Below are positions 58,725-64,000 of a stretch of 64,000 bases of DNA, piece by piece (the stretch's first letter is position 1; the number at the start of each line of letters is the position of its first letter). Source of the stretch: Kiritimatiellaeota bacterium B1221 (GTDB taxonomy: Bacteria; Verrucomicrobiota; Kiritimatiellia; SS1-B-03-39; UBA6053); the NCBI GenBank assembly GCA_029269125.1, contig JARHXX010000005.1:144652-208651 (forward strand), written 5' to 3'. Made by a program: the position numbers and the translations under genes. Under the pieces are notes generated by a model. That model had not been told where the DNA came from and did not search any database. It worked only from the letters and a program-made list of their open reading frames with translations.

Positions 58725-60782
58725 ATGAGAAAAAGTTCAAATATTTTAACAAACGGAAGCATTTTTGCAGATGGTGTATTATCCCTTCAAGGAATGTGGT
58801 ATGTGAATTTTTTGCTTATGGTTCTGGGTGTTTTTTGTGCGCCGCTTAAAGCGGATGAATTACCTAAATCCTTGCGAGCCGCAATAGCCCAAGTTCAAAC
58901 TGAAGACGCTGAAAAGTCATTAGGAGTGTTGCGTCGCTTCGCTTATACGGACAAAGTGGATGAACGTTTGGCCGCCAGAACGGCCTTGGCGGAATTGGAT
59001 CGTAATGCAGGTCGATTAGATCGGGCCGCCACCTGGGTGGCCGATTACCAGAATCCTCAACCCGAGAATTTCGCCTGGCCCCGAATTCAAGCCTACGTGG
59101 AGGCTGCAAAGATTCAGTTCATGCAGGGCAAAGCATTTGAAAGCGTAAAACGCCTGACCGATGCCAAAGACAAAACTTCAGGATTAGCCAAAATTGAAGT
59201 TGAACGCGCCTTGTCCTGGGTGGTGGAGCAAAAGCCTGAATTAAAACAGGCATTGGAATATGAGAAATCAGCACTCATAACCGGCGAGAGCTATTTTAAA
59301 CGAAAGAAAATTTCTGAAACGGCTGGACTGGAGCCTGCAAAACCCGGTGCGGAACTATGGAAAGAACTAAAGCCGGAAATAAAAACCAGAATTTCGGAAC
59401 TTGAGCGGAAGGTACGCATCGATAGTTATGGCCTCGATTTTGTGTTGTATAGCGAAGCGCAGGAATTCAGGAAAGCAGCCCATCCTTTGGCGATGGACTT
59501 TACCAACGTCGCCGCCGCCTTTGATCGAAAAGGCGACATCGGCGGACGAGTACCCGGTGCCGACTACGAAATGGCAGTTGAGCGTTATAATGAAATTTTG
59601 GAATTCTTCCCAGATAATCCCTACGGCCAGGCCGCAAAACTCTATCTGGCCGTCATCACCGCAAAAACCGGAGATCCGGATGGAGCGATCAAACAGCTAA
59701 AAGCCTTCTACAAAGAAGATCCTGATGGATTGATGAGAGGGGAAGCATTGAAACTGATGGGAGATCTGTATCTGTTTGCAAAATGGGATAAAGCGAACGC
59801 CCGTGAGGCCTATGAACGTGCCATCCGATGGACGGATGCGGTGGAGGAACGTCAGCGTGTACTTGATACATACCTGGTTCCCGAAAAATCTAAAGAGGTT
59901 AGCAGGCCGCCAAAAAAATATAAGGAATTGACAAAAGAAGGACTTATCCAGGAAGTCCCCGTCCCCTTTAGCGCTCTGGTGAATCGAACTACGTCTGGTT
60001 GGTACTTGGACCGAGTTCGGGCTTCTTTGGTGTGGCGCTTAGGTTTTTTGTTTGCTGTGGACGATAAATGGGATGAGGCGTTGGAAAGATACAAAGAGGT
60101 TATGAAGTATGATCCTGTTTTACAGGATGCGGTGACTCAAAAGTATCGTAACGCATTTGCTAGAGTTGAGGCTGGTTTTAATAGCAAATCAATCATCGCC
60201 TCGAGGGAGCAGATGGCTGGGCTACATGGAAAAATGCGAACATTGATGATGTGGGCGGACTTTCGTTATGTCCTGGCTGATTTTGATGTCGCTCAAAGCT
60301 TATACCAATCTATCACACGCGCTGCTAAGAAAAAGGGAGATGTTACTGTCTACTGTCGTGCGGTTTTAGGTTCAATGTTGGTGAAAAATCAGGCTACGGG
60401 ACTGGACCAAGTAAAAGATGTTGAAATTATGCATGATATAATCGTGCGACACCCCACGAATCCATCTGCGCCAGTGATGCTTGAGCTGTGTGCAGTGAAT
60501 ACTCTTGGAGCGCCATTGGATGAGGCTGGATATTTCAAATGGTTATATGAGAAATACCCTAAAAGTGAATATGCAATCCGTGCTAGATACTTTGAAATAC
60601 TAAGGGTTCCTGATTTAAAGGAGCTTGACCGCAGAAAAAAAATGATTTCGGCCTTCAAAAAGGATTTTCCGGATGAACTTTCAAGACATGAATCATTGGA
60701 TTTCCTAATGGGCTGGTGGACGGAGCAATGTCGGGAACAGATTGAAATTGAAGCTAGATTAGAAAAATCGAGAGAAAAATAA
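58725..60782 (+). CDS. Secreted TPR-type protein
   Basis: 685 residues. The signal helix WYVNFLLMVLGVFCAPLKA begins after an unusual N-terminal 23 residues, so the ATG at 58794 may be the true start. The mature chain is helical with TPR-like repeats (GADYEMAVERYNEILEFFPD; GDPDGAIKQLKAFYKEDPDG; ADFDVAQSLYQSITRAAKKK). It resembles the TPR protein of the ftsK operon in type but not in obvious sequence. First gene of a three-gene plus-strand set. Confidence 0.75.
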   Translation: MRKSSNILTNGSIFADGVLSLQGMWYVNFLLMVLGVFCAPLKADELPKSLRAAIAQVQTEDAEKSLGVLRRFAYTDKVDERLAARTALAELDRNAGRLDRAATWVADYQNPQPENFAWPRIQAYVEAAKIQFMQGKAFESVKRLTDAKDKTSGLAKIEVERALSWVVEQKPELKQALEYEKSALITGESYFKRKKISETAGLEPAKPGAELWKELKPEIKTRISELERKVRIDSYGLDFVLYSEAQEFRKAAHPLAMDFTNVAAAFDRKGDIGGRVPGADYEMAVERYNEILEFFPDNPYGQAAKLYLAVITAKTGDPDGAIKQLKAFYKEDPDGLMRGEALKLMGDLYLFAKWDKANAREAYERAIRWTDAVEERQRVLDTYLVPEKSKEVSRPPKKYKELTKEGLIQEVPVPFSALVNRTTSGWYLDRVRASLVWRLGFLFAVDDKWDEALERYKEVMKYDPVLQDAVTQKYRNAFARVEAGFNSKSIIASREQMAGLHGKMRTLMMWADFRYVLADFDVAQSLYQSITRAAKKKGDVTVYCRAVLGSMLVKNQATGLDQVKDVEIMHDIIVRHPTNPSAPVMLELCAVNTLGAPLDEAGYFKWLYEKYPKSEYAIRARYFEILRVPDLKELDRRKKMISAFKKDFPDELSRHESLDFLMGWWTEQCREQIEIEARLEKSREK

Positions 60783-62590
60783 TGAAAAAACGTGCGTGTA
60801 TAAAGTTATGCTTAGGAGTATTGGGATATTATATTGCATCGGCGATTATTGCTGACGACAAGGTTATAACAGAAGAGAGAACTATATCCCAAAATGCCAA
60901 TGATTCAGTGGAATTTGTAATTGGGGATGATGCTAATCAATTAGAATTCATAATTTATGAAGATGGAACAGATGCAACTGTAACAAAACCGCCAGCTGGG
61001 GATTGGACAAAAGGTGTGAATAATCTTGCAGAAGTCAATTGCAATGACGAAGAGTCAGGAAAAGTTGTATTCATGGTGAACGGAGTTAACACTAAGAAGC
61101 CTTCAGATATTTTTGTGCAGAGAATCAGAGGTGAATACACCTCGTGTTCATCTGGTGAGGGCAAAGGAGGAAATCCAGCAACATTTGAGTACACGCTGAA
61201 TGGGTATTGGCCCAATGGGATTGTGATAGAGCCAACAGTTAAATATATTCCAATGAATAAGTTTGTAAAATTATTTGCTTACGATGTTAGTCTTGATCCA
61301 CGTATATTAATTAATTCCAAGTGGGCGGTTAGGCCCAAAGATAATACAGAATTTACAGATGAAAATGGTAATGCAGCGGATGAGGGTGATGAAATTTGGT
61401 TTAAAGCTTCAAAACCTGGAGAATATACTGTGGAAGCAAATCCCAAGGGTGTTTCAAGAATTGGGGAGAATAAAAACGGTGTTAGTTCGGTTTTTGTATA
61501 CCCTGAAGTTGTGGGTATTGAGGGTCTTAGTGATGAAAAAAAGTATTACAACGGAACAAGTATAACACTAACTGTAAAACTTACAGATGGGGTATCGTTA
61601 ACTTCGGGGCAAACGATAGAATGGGGTGGCGACGCAAAATTTACCGATCAATCTGGCTTGTCTGTAACAGCTACATTTAATAAAAATAGATCAGATATTG
61701 AGGTGACTGCTAAAACTGCAAATCAAGAAAGTCCACATGCTGAAAGTATTAGTGTTGTTGAAATAGTACAATTTCAACAAATTAAGGTCCCAAATTTCCC
61801 TAAATGTAAGGGGAATGTGCTAAAGAAGGAGGATTTCATAATTACAACAGACCCCTTAAATTATTATGATGATGTTGAAATTTATGGAGATGTTGATAAC
61901 TCTACAGTAGGGGAAAATACTGTATATGCAAAATTAAAGGATTTTAAAGGCGATTATACACCTCCTTCTGTGAAATATAAAGTTATCGAAAATGGTGAAG
62001 TATGGGAAGAGTTTGGTCCAATATTTTTCAATGAAAAATCAGGTGTTCCAGAAGAAATAACACTAAGAATTACTGGAAATTATGAATACAATGGTTCTGT
62101 ATATTACGATGCAAAACAATTACGTTCCTCTATCCCTGTTGAAATAACAGGCGCTAGCAAACCATTTTTGTCGACTTCTCGGGAACCAATATGGTCTGCC
62201 TGTCACGAGCCATTGACGATAACAAAATCTGTAGATTGGAGGGTAGGTGGAAGTGTAGGTTTTAAATGGGAGTTTAAAGGTGTAGATATTGATCTTACTG
62301 GAAGTGTACATCGTACAAATTCATTTACTACGAGCCTGACAGTTGGTGGGCAAACTGGTAAAAAAGTGGGCTATAGGGTTGCGGAGCATCCTATTGAGTT
62401 GAAGGCTACCGCAACGTATAATTCACAACATGATGTTATATTTAAATATGTTAACCCTCTCAAAGGTTTTGAGCTTTATTCTAGTGTCAAAGTAAAAGAT
62501 ATTAACACTAAGATTTCGGATGAACCGAAGAATGCATATTTATCACCGGAAAGTCTCACTGGTTCACGTTGTACCTCTGGTTGTAACTAA
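60782..62590 (+). CDS. Secreted multi-Ig-like protein, AT-rich gene
   Basis: 602 residues with a signal peptide (LCLGVLGYYIASAIIADD). Repeating beta-sandwich segments (GDEIWFKASKPGEYTVEANP; YYNGTSITLTVKLTDGVSLT; KFTDQSGLSVTATFNKNRSD) look like bacterial Ig-like domains. C-terminus ends SRCTSGCN with paired Cys. Starts on the last base of the previous stop. AT content well above the core genes suggests recent gain. Function unknown. Confidence 0.7.
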   Translation: MKKRACIKLCLGVLGYYIASAIIADDKVITEERTISQNANDSVEFVIGDDANQLEFIIYEDGTDATVTKPPAGDWTKGVNNLAEVNCNDEESGKVVFMVNGVNTKKPSDIFVQRIRGEYTSCSSGEGKGGNPATFEYTLNGYWPNGIVIEPTVKYIPMNKFVKLFAYDVSLDPRILINSKWAVRPKDNTEFTDENGNAADEGDEIWFKASKPGEYTVEANPKGVSRIGENKNGVSSVFVYPEVVGIEGLSDEKKYYNGTSITLTVKLTDGVSLTSGQTIEWGGDAKFTDQSGLSVTATFNKNRSDIEVTAKTANQESPHAESISVVEIVQFQQIKVPNFPKCKGNVLKKEDFIITTDPLNYYDDVEIYGDVDNSTVGENTVYAKLKDFKGDYTPPSVKYKVIENGEVWEEFGPIFFNEKSGVPEEITLRITGNYEYNGSVYYDAKQLRSSIPVEITGASKPFLSTSREPIWSACHEPLTITKSVDWRVGGSVGFKWEFKGVDIDLTGSVHRTNSFTTSLTVGGQTGKKVGYRVAEHPIELKATATYNSQHDVIFKYVNPLKGFELYSSVKVKDINTKISDEPKNAYLSPESLTGSRCTSGCN

Positions 62591-62608
62591 CTAAATGGAG
62601 TGAATATA

Positions 62609-63535
62609 ATGAAAAAATGTATACTTATAATGATGTGTTCAGTTCTCTCCTTTGTACTTTTATGTGCAGATGATTCCGTTGAAATGCTTCAAAAATTTAC
62701 ATTCGAAGTTCAAGAATTGGGTGAGGGTTTGTGGCCGGAAATTGTTGATGAAGATCAGTTGGATTTCCGTCAAAAAGTTTTCGATTATAGAATAAATAAA
62801 GCGATCTTAAAAATAAAGGATCAAGATCTTCCTCACATTTGGAAAGAATATTCAACATTATTGCCTTTGGATACTTTTGAAGAAATGTTAGTTTCCTTGG
62901 ACCCTGAAAAAGCCGTTCTAAAAGAGAATAATTCGTATATACTCCTTCTTCGCGACACGATCCAAGCATTAGGTTTAGCTGGTGTCAGTGTATTTGAAGC
63001 TAAACCTGCTAAAGAAATTTCACTTGGTGATGCTATGTCGTTATCTGGTGCGTTACTAGTGGGAAGGGTTCCTTCCGCGAAAGGGAATCCATTTTTACTG
63101 GAAATGTTATTAGAACTGGCTGTTTTCGATGTTGATAATCAGTCTGATGATGTTAGCCTAATATTTAATATTAAAATCGGTCAACTAATATCAACTTTGT
63201 ATCGATCAGACGTCGAAGACCAGAAGGTGATGCAGTTGATGCGAGAACTTATCTCATCAAAAATGCTTTCATCTCAAATTGAAATAACTATTTTAGTAGA
63301 GCTTATTAACAGGAAATATGTAGGATCTAATGAATTTGCAATTGAGCGTTTGAATATTAGAAGGTTTAATGAATATGAATACAATATTTTGTTAGAAGTG
63401 TTAAAGGCTCATTTGGATGCAATTGATTTTGACAGTTTGATAACTCATCAAATGAATTATATTCAGTCACTGCAGGATCAAATTGATTTCATTTATGAAA
63501 CGAATGCTCAAGAAAATACAATTTTAACCAAGTAA
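62609..63535 (+). CDS. Secreted helical protein, AT-rich gene
   Basis: 308 residues from ATG 62609, chosen for TGGAG at 8-base spacing over a GTG at 62600. Signal peptide KKCILIMMCSVLSFVLLCAD. The rest is mostly helical with no motif (LISTLYRSDVEDQKVMQLMR; LDAIDFDSLITHQMNYIQSL). 18 bp after the Ig-like gene, so probably the same operon. Unknown function. Confidence 0.68.
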   Translation: MKKCILIMMCSVLSFVLLCADDSVEMLQKFTFEVQELGEGLWPEIVDEDQLDFRQKVFDYRINKAILKIKDQDLPHIWKEYSTLLPLDTFEEMLVSLDPEKAVLKENNSYILLLRDTIQALGLAGVSVFEAKPAKEISLGDAMSLSGALLVGRVPSAKGNPFLLEMLLELAVFDVDNQSDDVSLIFNIKIGQLISTLYRSDVEDQKVMQLMRELISSKMLSSQIEITILVELINRKYVGSNEFAIERLNIRRFNEYEYNILLEVLKAHLDAIDFDSLITHQMNYIQSLQDQIDFIYETNAQENTILTK

Positions 63536-64000
63536 GTTTCGAAGAATAAGGGTCACCCATCAAAGGTAGGAGGTCAATACACAAAACCTCCCTAAACCCG
63601 AATAAACAAGATCATCCTGTTTGGCCGGGCCAACGTTTGGCTACGAGAAGAGCGTTGGCCTCTCGTTCTTCCCCGTCTGATTTGTTTCAGTCACCCATAT
63701 GGTTCTCAGTGTTGGCACGATGCTGACGCTTCGATTTTCCAACACCATCTTTCCGCAGTTGCGGAACCAGAAAAACCTGTGTGCCCGGTTCGCTTCCATA
63801 AGTTTGGTTCAGCCCCGTGGTTGTCCTGCAAGCAGGACTCCAACCCTTGAGTGGTTCACGCCGGGGGCAAATCGACTTCTTTTCATAGCTTAATAAGATG
63901 GCGCAGCCCTCACCGGTTCCAATCAGCCCGATGGATTTACCCACCCCTTTACTGGTTCCCGATGAGAGCTGCATGGTTTAGCCGAACAGAAGTTGTTCGT
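63536..64000. other. Hairpin-rich segment at the window end, no clear gene
   Basis: GC rises sharply again. Hairpins: GGCCAACG with CGTTGGCC around 63625-63660, TTCCGCA-GT-TGCGGAA near 63753-63768, TCCTGC-AA-GCAGGA near 63825-63838. A minus-strand frame at 63687-63974 gives VPQLRKDGVGKSKRQHRANT, which I cannot place. The density of stems suggests the edge of a structured RNA or of a mobile element such as a group II intron, but no diagnostic end was found. Confidence 0.35.

Noticed and set aside
1..64000. CRISPR arrays
   Set aside because: No series of regularly spaced direct repeats with unique spacers was seen on either strand.

Overview
The window (64 kb) looks like a chromosome segment of a Gram-negative bacterium of the PVC superphylum, most likely Verrucomicrobiota (Opitutales/Puniceicoccales-like). 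This placement is inference, not a computed phylogeny. Pointers are the Kdo and heptose (LPS) genes, a LacI regulator beside a type II-secretion-style pseudopilin, FtsK with a RodZ-like protein, TolQ/ExbD-type genes, and a plant-like MBOAT wax-synthase operon under a GbsR/MarR regulator.

Layout. 1-185: tail of a hydantoinase B/oxoprolinase-type gene. 195-4518: an unknown membrane protein, then heptose-7-phosphate kinase, kdsB and kdsA with 4-bp overlaps (LPS inner core). 4628-10631: heavy-metal RND efflux (CzcCBA type) behind a small secreted His-rich protein and a structured leader. 10845-16361: LacI regulator, pseudopilin, secreted GH13 enzyme, Nudix hydrolase. 16828-20027: GbsR-like regulator with a palindromic operator, then MBOAT acyltransferase, two membrane proteins and an SDR. 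20212-28503: a tight operon of ftsK, RodZ-like gene, pgsA, TolQ/ExbB, ExbD, TPR protein and a fusion protein with an arsenate-reductase-like domain lacking its nucleophile. 28589-32622: outer-membrane protein, tcdA, HNH nuclease, pdxH, and pnuC behind a terminator/antiterminator leader.

32741-45620: the tmRNA gene (ssrA) is the integration site of a 12.5-kb element. Its 3' end is repeated exactly (27 bp) at the far end, next to a tyrosine integrase. Pairs of GTACACC repeats lie inside both ends. The element carries a minus-strand series of small overlapping genes (integrase, excisionase-like HTH, replication-initiator-like protein, DnaC-type ATPase, coiled-coil proteins, a second HTH protein, possible appendage-type proteins), two plus-strand cargo genes, a decayed RepA-type ATPase gene, and a structured segment resembling an RNA attenuator. 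I found no capsid, terminase, portal or conjugation gene, so it looks satellite- or IME-like.

45621-64000: the displaced tmRNA terminator, a Pro-rich coiled-coil protein with a tiny lipoprotein, cysS, phnA, a secreted protein, a SWIM/SNF2 helicase pair, a large lipoprotein with a secreted partner, then an increasingly AT-rich block of secreted proteins of unknown function and a hairpin-rich stretch at the end.
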